A stretch of DNA of 64,000 nucleotides from Colwellia psychrerythraea 34H (GTDB lineage: Bacteria > Pseudomonadota > Gammaproteobacteria > Enterobacterales > Alteromonadaceae): assembly GCF_000012325.1 (NCBI RefSeq), contig NC_003910.7, forward strand, positions 3,348,001 through 3,412,000. The letters are read 5' to 3'. Below are positions 45,401 through 53,664 of the stretch, piece by piece; positions within the stretch are counted from its first letter, which is position 1; every line of letters begins with the position of its first letter. A program made the translations under genes and the position numbers. The notes beneath the pieces are model-generated. The model was not told the origin of the DNA and did no database searches. It saw nothing but the letters and a program-made list of their open reading frames with translations.

Positions 45401-46085
45401 GCTTATTCGCTGGCAACATCCGAAACGAGGGCTATTAAACCCAATCGAGTTCTTACCTGTCATTGAAAATAACCCCATGAGTATTGAGATGGGTGAATGG
45501 GTTATTGATACCGCACTGACACAAATAAGCCAATGGCAAAAATTAGGACTTAACTTCCCAGTAAGTATTAGCGTAAATATTGCAGCGTTACAGTTGCAGC
45601 AGCCTGACTTTACGGACAGGTTAATGATACTACTAGCAGCCCACCCCGATGTTGAACCACACTATTTAGAGTTAGAGGTACTGGAAACAAGTGCCTTAGA
45701 AGATGTATACAATGTTTCAACAATAATGAATGCCTGTATGGCGCTAGGCGTAAATTTTGCCCTAGATGATTTTGGCACGGGCTATTCGTCCCTGACTTAC
45801 CTAAGACGATTACCAGCAAACTTAATTAAGATAGACCAAAGTTTTGTAAGAGACATGTTGCATGACTCGGATGATCTGGCCATTGTTGAAGGCGTAATAG
45901 CGTTAGCTAAATCATTCAAACGGGACGTGATTGCAGAAGGCGTTGAAACGATTGAACATGGCACAGCACTATTGCAGCTAGGATGTGAATTAGCACAAGG
46001 TTATGGCATTGCTAGGCCAATGCCTGCCAGTGAAATTCCTACGTGGATTAGTGACTGGAAGCCAGATGTTAATTGGCAAAACTGA
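42465..46085 (+). CDS. Membrane-bound GGDEF-EAL protein with PAS and GAF domains
   Basis: 1206 residues, cyclic di-GMP metabolism. TM1 (about 10-32), periplasmic segment (33-178), TM2 (179-199), PAS/PAC (about 228-348), GAF (352-510), PAS/PAC (515-642), PAS (645-760), GGDEF (765-935) and EAL (940-1195). GGDEF (850-854) is intact with an inhibitory-site RxxD (REND, 841-844) five residues before it, and EAL (978-980, VEALIRW) with DDFGTGYSSL is also intact, so both synthesis and breakdown are possible. It lies beside the exopolysaccharide locus, but no transcriptional link is seen. An in-frame ATG at 42474 is an alternative start. Confidence 0.93.
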   Translation: MYLMNTNSRKILFISISVTLFTMAIVYYSFLIGRDIAERYTPLVDATMEIKLEATTAHLWFEEMMSGDQTVDIETIWANLDQSEWYAQAMLDGGTNEEGTFLALNDPDLRSQIEETIDGIHHFRQIAKKRWASQSTSGVGSGIEQQFDLAFLKFNLSTDNVESALQKVRAEDLQTFKFTQVLLITLLLILGIIIGGLSLRFNNKRIKNIDVLKLSNENVNSSQKQLLNVINGAKLGYWDWCYQTGEHVVNDEWLSILGLSRQDITNHISDWDGLIHPNDDQFMKKTVQTHILSGKNYVVEFRMKHADGRWVWIQGSGSVIEYDENTHEPVRLCGTHQDITVRKLAELREKSRSHVLELLTSGDLLPVILEAIVRGVEQENSDMLCSILLLDDEGKHLLSGAAPSLPDFYNSAINGIEIGVGVGSCGTAAFTNKRVIVEDIQNHPYWTPYKELASKAGLGACWSEPIRSTQGKILGTFAIYHLEVNKPTEANMTLIEQAASLASIAIEKIQANLALKASDEQMQLVLAGADLGFWDWNIVTGRVDRNERWATMLGYTHKELKHSTNQWADFVHQEDREKAWQSINDVLEGRSKSHSLEYRMLTKEGGYRWVHDQANVMQRHSNGKPLRMSGTHSDITNRKLAEEKIKLAASVFSHAGEGIIITDDKATIIDINDAFTNITGFSREEAIGKNPRILQSGRQTPEFYADMWQALQNEGYWSGEVWNRRKNGEVYAVMQTISAVRDVHGIATHYVSLGNDITLMKEHQNQLEHIAHFDILTNLPNRVLLADRLSQAMLQCSRHKQSLAVVFLDLDGFKHVNDTHGHDIGDELLIALSVRMKEALRENDSLARIGGDEFVAVLADLTTVEDCEPVLERLLLAASEPVIFDNIVLNISASIGVTLYPQDNVGADLLMRHADQAMYVAKESGKNRYHLFDTAQDDAVKVQRESLEAIRSALDNHQFVLHYQPKVNMRKGIVTGVEALIRWQHPKRGLLNPIEFLPVIENNPMSIEMGEWVIDTALTQISQWQKLGLNFPVSISVNIAALQLQQPDFTDRLMILLAAHPDVEPHYLELEVLETSALEDVYNVSTIMNACMALGVNFALDDFGTGYSSLTYLRRLPANLIKIDQSFVRDMLHDSDDLAIVEGVIALAKSFKRDVIAEGVETIEHGTALLQLGCELAQGYGIARPMPASEIPTWISDWKPDVNWQN

Positions 46086-46232
46086 AGTAATAGTAGAACT
46101 ATATGAAATCTATCGATTTTAGCCCTATGCTGGTTCAATAATGGCCATAACATACGATCAAATTTTCCTGATCTGAACGTTCAATTTATTTCAGTTAACT
46201 TTGCCACAAATTCAAACTCCGAGATCATTGGT

Positions 46233-48029
46233 TCAACTAATAGGTATGGAAACTGAAAAACAACTTCCCTTGCCTAGTACTGATTTAACCCTTATTTTGC
46301 CATTATGTTGTTCGATTATCTGGTGGCTAATAGACAAGCCTAATCCGGTCCCTTCTCCGATGGGTTTACTAGTATAAAAAGGGGTAAATATTTGCGTTAT
46401 ATTCTCTGAGTCAATACCACTACCCGTGTCCTCTATTTCAATAATAATATTGTCTTCTTCAACAAATGTTCTGACAAAGATGTCTCCTTTATCAGTGATT
46501 GATTGACCAGCATTAATCAATAGATTCATAAACACTTGATTTAACTTGCCTGGAAATGCATGAACTTTCGGCAATGGTTGTAAATCGATATGCACTTTAC
46601 AGCTATATTTAAGTTCATTATGAACCATATTTAAAGTAGCATTTAATCCTTCATTGATATCAACAAGGGCTTTTTCTACTTGGTCAATACGAGCAAACGT
46701 TTTTAAGTTTTTGACTATTTCGCTGACTCGGTCTACGCCTGCGATACTACTTTTAATTAACGGCGGTGTATCCTTGAAAAGGAACTCTAGCTCATATTTT
46801 TTTGCTAGTTTTTTATGGTTTTCCTTATCCTCTTCACTGGCAAGAGTGCTGTTAAATTCATAATAATATTTTTCAACATCAGAAAAGTAATCTTCGAGTA
46901 CTTCTAAGTTACTCCGAATAAAACCAATAGGGTTATTTATTTCATGTGCAACTCCTGCAGCTAACACACCGATACTGGCCATTTTTTCAGATTGTACTAA
47001 TTGTGATTCACTCTGTTTTAATTCATCATTAGTATTCGATAATTTTTCATAACTTTCCTTTAACGCGCGTTCACGTCGGGCTACTTTTTCACTCATAAGG
47101 TTAAACTGATTAAACAAATCAGCAAACTCCATAAACCTTAAGTCGCCTTGTAAAGCATCAGGCTCATGACCTTTATCAAGGCTAGAGGTTAACTGAGAAA
47201 GAGCGAGAATAGGTTTGACAAAATAGCGATAGCCATACAAGTAGGCTAATAATGTCGTTAGCACTATTGCAAGAATAATATAACTCCCCATTTGAATAAC
47301 TAAATCATACAGAGCATCATTCCTATAAGCTTCATCAACGGTATAATTAAAGCTAACCCCTGCATCATGCCATTGTATTGTTTGCTTGGTGCCCACGGCC
47401 TGTTTACCAAACTTAGCAATCGTTTTAGTCCCCTTCACCACCTCAATCATTAAACCATCAAGAACTTCAACATCTATTTGAGCTGCAAGGATAGTTTCTA
47501 AAGGTATATTGGCTAATAAAACGCCTTCAACATGTTTGTTATATATTACAGGGAATGCTACACACCAAAAATATCGGCCCTCTACAGCTAGAATTTGTAT
47601 AGAGCTAAACTGCTCTTCATTAAGTATGGCTTTTACCCATGGAAATTCTTGGTAGTTAGTATCAGTAGCGGAAGTGGAATGTAATGTAGAGCCTTCAAAG
47701 TCGAGCAAGGTTTCATCATACTTTAGACCTAATAATGTTAAGCCTGCCATATAGTCTTTTATTTTCCCTATGTTTCTTTTAGGCTGCATTATACCTTGAA
47801 CAAAAAGTGACTCTTGAGATTGCTCTTTCAGTAAGATCAAGTGATGGTTAAGGAACACACGGTAACTACTATTTAATGCAGTGATCTCTCCTTTGGCAAT
47901 TTTCTCATATTCACTATTAACAAGATCAACCACATGAGTACTCACTAAGCTGGTGATAATTACAGCTAAGCCGACACAACTAATAAAAACAAATCTTGCT
48001 AAAGCAAAAGAGACTGTAGTTTTAATCAT
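46233..48029 (-). CDS. Sensor histidine kinase with periplasmic sensor domain
   Basis: 598 residues. TM1 (about 12-33), periplasmic domain of Cache-like type (34-242), TM2 (about 243-266), HAMP-like linker and coiled coil (267-345), dimerisation domain with H362 in GVLAAGVAHEINNPIGFIRSN, and the ATPase domain with N box (QVFMNLLINAGQSI), G1 (IEDTGSGID) and G2 (GEGTGLGLSIS). No receiver domain and no adjacent response regulator gene. The gene begins 5 bp after the stop of the periplasmic binding protein gene, so the two are one transcript and probably one sensory system. It is convergent with the GGDEF-EAL gene. Confidence 0.92.
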   Translation of the reverse strand: MIKTTVSFALARFVFISCVGLAVIITSLVSTHVVDLVNSEYEKIAKGEITALNSSYRVFLNHHLILLKEQSQESLFVQGIMQPKRNIGKIKDYMAGLTLLGLKYDETLLDFEGSTLHSTSATDTNYQEFPWVKAILNEEQFSSIQILAVEGRYFWCVAFPVIYNKHVEGVLLANIPLETILAAQIDVEVLDGLMIEVVKGTKTIAKFGKQAVGTKQTIQWHDAGVSFNYTVDEAYRNDALYDLVIQMGSYIILAIVLTTLLAYLYGYRYFVKPILALSQLTSSLDKGHEPDALQGDLRFMEFADLFNQFNLMSEKVARRERALKESYEKLSNTNDELKQSESQLVQSEKMASIGVLAAGVAHEINNPIGFIRSNLEVLEDYFSDVEKYYYEFNSTLASEEDKENHKKLAKKYELEFLFKDTPPLIKSSIAGVDRVSEIVKNLKTFARIDQVEKALVDINEGLNATLNMVHNELKYSCKVHIDLQPLPKVHAFPGKLNQVFMNLLINAGQSITDKGDIFVRTFVEEDNIIIEIEDTGSGIDSENITQIFTPFYTSKPIGEGTGLGLSISHQIIEQHNGKIRVKSVLGKGSCFSVSIPIS

Positions 48030-48034
48030 TTATT

Positions 48035-49309
48035 TCACTCAATACTTTCAATAATATTACTTTGATGGTTATTCTCTAACGAGTTAAGTAAAACAATCTC
48101 ATCTTTAGGGCTATATTTTCCCATTGCATAGTCCTCAATAGTCAACGCTTCATGGGCATTAAACTGTGACTTACTATAAGGAGTAAACGGTCCTTTATAT
48201 GTTTTTAGCAAACCAGTTACTGGCTGCACTAAATGCTCCAATGCATGATGAATCAAGCTTTTGTCTTGGTTTCTATCACCCGTTAATTTAACTTGCTTAA
48301 TGGCAGCAATGACAATTTTAGTGAGATCATAAGCATGAATAAAACCTGTTTGTGCTTTAATATCTGTAGGGTGTTTTATAGTGCTGTTTGACTTAACAGC
48401 CAACGCTAAGACGTTTTTAGCCGTTACTGATAAGTTGTCATTGATGAAAGAGAAATTTGTTTGGATAAATTGTAAATCAATTTTTTCACGCTGACTTGCG
48501 GTAACTTTTTCAGAAAAATTTCCCCCTGTTATACCCCAATGACTCCTAATAGGTAAACGAGTGCTTTGGGGTAATTCAATCATAGCATTTACAAAAGTAA
48601 CCCCTTCTGCTGAATTACCAACAAAAAAGATAACATCCGCACCACTTGCTTTAATATCACGAAGTAACACCTTGGCATGATTCATCCCTACTCCCCAATT
48701 AAACCAAGACAAGCCTATAGGTTTTACTGATGATTCGTTCAGGGCTTGAGTCATTGTTATTTTATTAGAACGCCCCCACCCTGTGTCCTCTAATAATAGA
48801 TAAGGTTTTCTAAAGCCTTGTTCAATCGCTTTTTTACTTATAAATTTACCAGCATTACTATCATCTATAGATAATCGAAATATCCAATTTTTCTCTGAAG
48901 CGCTACGAGTTATAGGCCCAGCAGCTGCCCAAGGGTCTAATAATAAAATATCATTATCATTAATAAAGGATTTATTTGCTAACAAAGGAGGCGAATGCAA
49001 ACCAGAAAAAACCATTAATGCTTGTTCATCAGCTAAGAATGCTTCTAAATTACGGCGGCTACGCAATGAATTCGCTCTGTGGTCTTTCAAAATAAGGCCA
49101 AATTCAATTCCTTGAATTTGATTATCAACTTCAGCCAACGCAGTAGTAATACCTTGTTGTATGGCTAAGCTCGATGCTGTAGCACCACTAAAATCGGCAT
49201 CAAGGTAAATAGTATATTTTTTCTGCGCATAAACATTTGAAGTATAAGTAGTGATAAAGATGAGGTAGGTGAACAAGAAAAATCTAAACAAAAACTTCAT
49301 AATCAACAT
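48035..49309 (-). CDS. Periplasmic binding protein (Peripla_BP_6-like) paired with a histidine kinase
   Basis: 424 residues with a signal peptide (FLFRFFLFTYLIFITTYTSNVYA, cut before QKKYTIY). The mature protein resembles type I periplasmic binding proteins of branched-chain amino acid or urea transporters: GATASSLAIQQGITTALAEVDNQIQGIEFGLILKDHRANSLRSRRNLEAFLADEQALMVFSG, a two-lobe Rossmann pattern and TGFIHAYDLTKIVIAAIKQ near the end. No ABC permease or ATPase genes lie nearby; the histidine kinase gene follows after 5 bp. It therefore probably delivers a ligand signal to the kinase rather than to a transporter. The ligand is unknown. Confidence 0.82.
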   Translation of the reverse strand: MLIMKFLFRFFLFTYLIFITTYTSNVYAQKKYTIYLDADFSGATASSLAIQQGITTALAEVDNQIQGIEFGLILKDHRANSLRSRRNLEAFLADEQALMVFSGLHSPPLLANKSFINDNDILLLDPWAAAGPITRSASEKNWIFRLSIDDSNAGKFISKKAIEQGFRKPYLLLEDTGWGRSNKITMTQALNESSVKPIGLSWFNWGVGMNHAKVLLRDIKASGADVIFFVGNSAEGVTFVNAMIELPQSTRLPIRSHWGITGGNFSEKVTASQREKIDLQFIQTNFSFINDNLSVTAKNVLALAVKSNSTIKHPTDIKAQTGFIHAYDLTKIVIAAIKQVKLTGDRNQDKSLIHHALEHLVQPVTGLLKTYKGPFTPYSKSQFNAHEALTIEDYAMGKYSPKDEIVLLNSLENNHQSNIIESIE

Positions 49310-49667
49310 AAAGTATCCTTTTAATAATTAATGACATACTTGTCTTATTCATTTTAGTTAAGTTATCATTTTAGCGGGGTACTAATAAAGCTTATTCAAT
49401 GTATTTATAAACGAGGCTTGGAGTTAGTCTTTAAGATCTAGGTAAATTCAAGAATAGCATGATGTGATTTGTGTGTTTCTTAAGATGATGAAACGATAGA
49501 GTTTTTGATGATGTGATTAAAAGTAAATTTATAATCGAAATTGCTGTAACTAGAAAATATAAAAGTTTGAAGGTATATGTTTGTTTTAAGAATAACTAGA
49601 TTTAGAAATAAACATTTCAATATTGTTTATTTTTTTGAATAACTTAGAACTGATTATATATTTAAGA
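49310..49667. other. Intergenic region between the binding protein gene and the tRNA array
   Basis: About 360 bp, very AT-rich. I see no gene, no clear terminator for the tRNA array and no clear promoter for the binding protein gene. Confidence 0.45.
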
Positions 49668-49752
49668 TGGTACCCGGAGCCGGACTTGAACCGGCACGCT
49701 TTTCGGCGAGGGATTTTAAATCCCTTGTGTCTACCAATTCCACCACCCGGGC
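49668..49752 (-). tRNA. tRNA-Leu(TAA), copy 3 in transcription order
   Basis: 85 nt with encoded CCA, long variable arm and anticodon TAA in GGATTTAAAATCC. Acceptor GCCCGGG pairs with TCCGGGT including G-U pairs. Last gene of the array. Confidence 0.97.
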
Positions 49753-49885
49753 ATTATATCTTTCCGGCTTACACCAAAAGATAAGGGAGTATTTTTATAG
49801 TAGGTTGGTACCTACTCTTCATAAATTTAGTTATCATTTTTATTGATAAAAATGATTGACTACTTGTCATAAATTTATAAAAATT

Positions 49886-49961
49886 TGGAGCGGCTAACGA
49901 GACTCGAACTCGTGACATTCACGTTGGCAACGTGATGCTCTACCAGCTGAGCTACAGCCGC
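49886..49961 (-). tRNA. tRNA-Gly(GCC), copy 4
   Basis: 76 nt, encoded CCA, anticodon GCC in GTTGCCAAC. Separated from the tRNA-Leu downstream by a spacer with a perfect AGTAGGT/ACCTACT hairpin. Confidence 0.97.
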
Positions 49962-50000
49962 TTCATGAGAGCTTTACTTCTACTATTTTACATCTAAATA

Positions 50001-50085
50001 TGGTACCCGGAGCCGGACTTGAACCGGCACGCTTTTCGGCGAGGGATTTTAAATCCCTTGTGTCTACCAATTCCACCACCCGGGC
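50001..50085 (-). tRNA. tRNA-Leu(TAA), copy 2
   Basis: 85 nt, identical in sequence to the other two tRNA-Leu copies, encoded CCA. Confidence 0.97.
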
Positions 50086-50158
50086 ATAATTATCTAAAAG
50101 ATAAAGGGAGTTTTTTATAGTAGGTATTGGTAACCTACTTATTCTTTTAGTGAAATCT

Positions 50159-50234
50159 TGGAGCGGCTAACGAGACTCGAACTCGTGACATTCACGTTGG
50201 CAACGTGATGCTCTACCAGCTGAGCTACAGCCGC
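50159..50234 (-). tRNA. tRNA-Gly(GCC), copy 3
   Basis: 76 nt, identical copy, encoded CCA. The spacer towards the tRNA-Leu downstream again has an AGTAGGT/ACCTACT hairpin (50119-50139) but a longer loop. Confidence 0.97.
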
Positions 50235-50303
50235 TTCGTAGAATATTAATCTTCACTTACTACTTTTATAGGTAAAACTTCTTTTAGTTTAACTAACTAA
50301 AAT

Positions 50304-50379
50304 TGGAGCGGCTAACGAGACTCGAACTCGTGACATTCACGTTGGCAACGTGATGCTCTACCAGCTGAGCTACAGCCGC
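50304..50379 (-). tRNA. tRNA-Gly(GCC), copy 2
   Basis: 76 nt, identical copy, encoded CCA; follows the first tRNA-Leu and precedes another tRNA-Gly, so this part of the array is Leu-Gly-Gly. Confidence 0.97.
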
Positions 50380-50422
50380 TTCATGAGAGCTTTACTTTTT
50401 ACTTCCCATCATCGTTAAGGAA

Positions 50423-50507
50423 TGGTACCCGGAGCCGGACTTGAACCGGCACGCTTTTCGGCGAGGGATTTTAAATCCCTTGTGTCTACCAATTCCACCA
50501 CCCGGGC
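50423..50507 (-). tRNA. tRNA-Leu(TAA), copy 1 (leuZ position)
   Basis: 85 nt, encoded CCA, anticodon TAA. It follows tRNA-Cys by 6 nt, in the position of E. coli leuZ. Confidence 0.97.
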
Positions 50508-50513
50508 ACAAAA

Positions 50514-50587
50514 TGGAGGCGGATACCAGAATCGAACTGGTGTACACGGATTTGCAATCCGCTGCATAACCACTCTGCCAACCCGCC
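50514..50587 (-). tRNA. tRNA-Cys(GCA) (cysT position)
   Basis: 74 nt, encoded CCA, anticodon GCA in GATTGCAAATC, acceptor GGCGGGT/ATCCGCC. Single copy between tRNA-Gly and tRNA-Leu, as in E. coli glyW-cysT-leuZ. Confidence 0.97.
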
Positions 50588-50651
50588 ATTTTGTTAACGA
50601 TGTTTTTCAATGATATCAATATCATAAGTTTGTATTTATTTACACTTAAAT

Positions 50652-50727
50652 TGGAGCGGCTAACGAGACTCGAACTCGTGACATTCACGTTGGCAACGTG
50701 ATGCTCTACCAGCTGAGCTACAGCCGC
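50652..50727 (-). tRNA. tRNA-Gly(GCC), copy 1 (glyW position)
   Basis: 76 nt, encoded CCA, anticodon GCC. First gene of the array, downstream of pgsA and of the promoter at 50837-50864. Confidence 0.97.
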
Positions 50728-50836
50728 TAAATTTAAACTTAATAATTACAAACTTTAGTAAACCGTTTTGCTAGATAATGTAACATCATCTTGGCTCATT
50801 TCGTTTTACTTGCTGACTCCCTGTCAACGAAAACGC

Positions 50837-50864
50837 ATTCTACATCTAAATATTTTCCAGTCAA
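50837..50864 (-). promoter_or_regulatory. Probable promoter of the Gly/Cys/Leu tRNA array
   Basis: On the minus strand TTGACT (50859-50864), 16-nt spacer, TAGAAT (50837-50842), about 110 bp before the first tRNA-Gly. GTTGACA lies a little further downstream and is an alternative -35, with no good -10. Confidence 0.6.
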
Positions 50865-50925
50865 CTATTAAATCAAATTTTTATTCTAACTGCTTAAAAA
50901 GCGAGTCGTTTGCGTTATTTTTAAC

Positions 50926-50952
50926 TAAACGGTCCATTTATTGGACCGTTTA
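50926..50952. repeat. Inverted repeat downstream of pgsA, possible terminator
   Basis: Perfect 11-bp arms TAAACGGTCCA and complement with a 5-nt loop, 27 bp after the pgsA stop. No T-run follows on the minus strand, so termination by this hairpin alone is uncertain and readthrough into the tRNA array is possible. Confidence 0.6.
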
Positions 50953-50978
50953 AAATTAAACAAAGCTTTTATAAAATT

Positions 50979-51560
50979 TTACTGCCCTTTCAGCTCTGGC
51001 CATGCCGCTTTGAAATAACTAACCCAAGTAGTCACGGTTAAGACCGTCGCAATAGAATAAAAGGCATAAGAAAGATAATTAATCACTTCATGTGGCAAGT
51101 AAAACAGAATTAATGGAATATCATAACTAGGCTGCCAAATCAGTCCCATAATACCGAGCATTTGTGCAGCGGTTTTATATTTCCCCATATTAGAAACCGC
51201 AATAATGTCACGCTTTCCTATAGAAGACATAAATTCACGTAAAGCACTGATAAACACTTCTCGCGCTATCATGATGATAGCGGCAATGGAGACCAACCAA
51301 GAACTATAGTCTTGTGCAATCATTACCAGCGCAACAACAACCATGAGTTTATCGGCTACTGGGTCTATAAACGCGCCAAAAGCTGATGACTGATTGAGTT
51401 TTCTAGCAAGGTAACCATCTAAGATGTCACTAACAGCCGCTAACCAGAAAACTGCAAATGCACCAAAATTACTCCACGAAAGGGGTAAATAGAAAATTAT
51501 CAAGAAAATAGGGATCAAGACGATCCGAAATAAGGTTATTTGATTAGGTATTGTCCACAT
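50979..51560 (-). CDS. pgsA: CDP-diacylglycerol--glycerol-3-phosphate 3-phosphatidyltransferase
   Basis: 193 residues. Inner membrane enzyme that makes phosphatidylglycerol phosphate, the committed step to phosphatidylglycerol and cardiolipin. The CDP-alcohol phosphatidyltransferase signature is complete: SDILDGYLARKLNQSSAFGAFIDPVADK (DGxxAR, then GxxxD and D). About four to five membrane segments. MWTIPNQITLFRIVLIPIFLIIFY is the usual N-terminus. It lies between uvrC and the tRNA array, the gene order of E. coli. Confidence 0.96.
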   Translation of the reverse strand: MWTIPNQITLFRIVLIPIFLIIFYLPLSWSNFGAFAVFWLAAVSDILDGYLARKLNQSSAFGAFIDPVADKLMVVVALVMIAQDYSSWLVSIAAIIMIAREVFISALREFMSSIGKRDIIAVSNMGKYKTAAQMLGIMGLIWQPSYDIPLILFYLPHEVINYLSYAFYSIATVLTVTTWVSYFKAAWPELKGQ

Positions 51561-51719
51561 TTACTTTTCACTTCAAGTATTTTTCTTTAGTTTACACAAG
51601 TTGTTATAGCAGTGCTACGGCAGAATAAGACAAGTTTAAGTAAAAGCTTTGAATAAAGTCTTGTATAGGAAAGTCTTTTCTATTTTTCAGCAGAGAGTGT
51701 AAATCGTAACACTAAACGC

Positions 51720-53639
51720 TTATTTATCATGAAGAGCATTATGAATTTTTTCAGCTAAAACATGGCTTATACCGGGAACTTTGGCTAAGGCGGTAATATC
51801 GGCTTGCATGACTTCTTGCAAACCACCTAAAAACGTTAATAGGCTTTGACGTTTTTTTGCACCTATTCCTTCAATTGACTCTAAGCGAGACTTTTTACTG
51901 ACCTTTTGTCTTTTCGCTCTATGCCCTGTTATGGCAAAACGGTGTGACTCATCTCGAATATGTTGTACTAAGTGCAATGCTGGGGAGGTAGCAGGTAAAG
52001 AGATCAACTGATGGCTACCCGCTAAAATTAACGTTTCTAGGCCTGGTTTACGTGACTCTCCTTTAGCAACCCCCACTAACAAGGGTGTTCTTGTTAGTGC
52101 AAGCTGGCTAAAAAACTCTTCGGCTTTAGCAAGCTGTCCTTTACCACCATCTATAAAAACAATATCAGGTAACTTTTCTAAAGCACCATGTTCTTCCGGT
52201 TTGATTGGATTCGCTTTTAATTTTCCATACCGTTTATTTAACGCAAATGCCATGGCGGCATAATCATCCCCTGGTGTGATACCGAAAACATTATAACGGC
52301 GATAATCTGTTTTTAGTGGACCCTCTTGGTTAAAGACAACATTAGAGGCTACGGTTTGTTGTCCCATGGTATGGCTTATATCAAAACACTCAATACGTTG
52401 AATGCCATTTTCAAGCTCAAATACTTCGTTTAACGCAACAAAGCGAGCTTGCATTGATTCTTTGTGACTATTTCGGGTAACTAAGGCTGTATGTGCGTTA
52501 GTTCCGGCGAGTTTTAAATACTGGGCTCGCTCACTACGGGTATTAGTGGATATCTTAACGTCATACTCTGCTTGTTCACTCAACAGTCTTGCTAATTCTA
52601 CTACCTGTTCAATTGACTCTTTAATGACAATCTCTTTTGGAATACTACTCTGTACTTTGCCATGACTTAACATTTCATTGCTTAAGTAGTGCTGAGCAAT
52701 AAAAGCTTGTAATATTTCACTGTCGCTACTTTCACTCGGCACCGTAGGGAAGTAACTTTTACTGCCTAAAATTTTATGTTGCCTAATAAAGAGTAGATGG
52801 ATACAGACTTGGGTTTTGTCTCGATATAATCCGACAACATCAAGCTCTGCCACATGACCACTTACATGTTGCTGCTGCTGGACTTTACGTAATGTCACTA
52901 TTTGATCACGATATTTTGCCGCAAGTTCAAAATGTAGTTCATTGCTCGCTAACTCCATTCTTGCAACTAACTGCTCTATCACCGCCGAGCTTTTTCCTTG
53001 CAAAAACAACTTAGCTAAATTGACTTGTTCCTTATAATCATCAACCGATATTTTATCAACACAAGGCGCTGAGCAACGACCTAGTTGATGTTGTAAACAG
53101 GGTCTTGACCGAGCGCGATAGTAGCTATCTTCACATTGTCTAATAGGAAATATTTTTTGCATTAATCGCAAACTTTCCCAAACGGCACCAACCGTAGGAA
53201 ATGGGCCAAAATACTCACCTTTTACTTTTTTACCGCCACGGTGTAAACCCAATTTGGGATGCTTATGTGCAGTAATGAGTAAATAAGGATATGACTTATC
53301 ATCACGTAATAAAATATTGTATTTTGGTTGATACTTTTTGATGTAGTTATTTTCAAGGATCAGCGCCTCACCTTCCGTATGGGTAACGGTTACTTCAATG
53401 GCGGCAATTTGTTTCACTAAAACTTGTGTTTTAACTGACCCTACATCTTTTCGAAAATAACTCGCAAGACGTTTTTTTAACTGCTTTGCTTTACCTACAT
53501 AGATGACTACTTGCTTACTGTCATACATTCGATAAACACCGGCCTGCTCAGTAACTACACGCAAAAAAGCCTCACTATCGAAAGTTGAGGCTTTAATGGT
53601 TTGGTTATTTTCTACATTATCAGTAGTATTGTGCAGCAT
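51720..53639 (-). CDS. uvrC: Excinuclease ABC subunit C
   Basis: 639 residues; makes both incisions around lesions in nucleotide excision repair with UvrAB. GIY-YIG domain at about 31-115 (AGVYRMYDSKQVVIYVGKAKQLKKRLASYF), UvrB-interacting UVR motif region (about 210-245, LASNELHFELAAKYRDQIVTLRKVQ), RNase H-like 5'-nuclease domain (IECFDISHTMGQQTVASNVVF ... LPDIVFIDGGKGQLAKA) and helix-hairpin-helix pair at the end (LESIEGIGAKKRQSLLTFLGG, LAKVPGISHVLAEKIHNALH). It has an N-terminal extension of about 25 residues over the E. coli protein. It lies 25 bp after the uvrY/gacA gene. Confidence 0.97.
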   Translation of the reverse strand: MLHNTTDNVENNQTIKASTFDSEAFLRVVTEQAGVYRMYDSKQVVIYVGKAKQLKKRLASYFRKDVGSVKTQVLVKQIAAIEVTVTHTEGEALILENNYIKKYQPKYNILLRDDKSYPYLLITAHKHPKLGLHRGGKKVKGEYFGPFPTVGAVWESLRLMQKIFPIRQCEDSYYRARSRPCLQHQLGRCSAPCVDKISVDDYKEQVNLAKLFLQGKSSAVIEQLVARMELASNELHFELAAKYRDQIVTLRKVQQQQHVSGHVAELDVVGLYRDKTQVCIHLLFIRQHKILGSKSYFPTVPSESSDSEILQAFIAQHYLSNEMLSHGKVQSSIPKEIVIKESIEQVVELARLLSEQAEYDVKISTNTRSERAQYLKLAGTNAHTALVTRNSHKESMQARFVALNEVFELENGIQRIECFDISHTMGQQTVASNVVFNQEGPLKTDYRRYNVFGITPGDDYAAMAFALNKRYGKLKANPIKPEEHGALEKLPDIVFIDGGKGQLAKAEEFFSQLALTRTPLLVGVAKGESRKPGLETLILAGSHQLISLPATSPALHLVQHIRDESHRFAITGHRAKRQKVSKKSRLESIEGIGAKKRQSLLTFLGGLQEVMQADITALAKVPGISHVLAEKIHNALHDK

Positions 53640-53664
53640 TGAGGCTAATCTTTTTTATAGATAT

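Noticed and set aside
50392..50688. ORFs on both strands at the Gly/Cys/Leu tRNA genes
   Set aside because: They overlap three tRNA genes completely and encode only tRNA-derived peptides.
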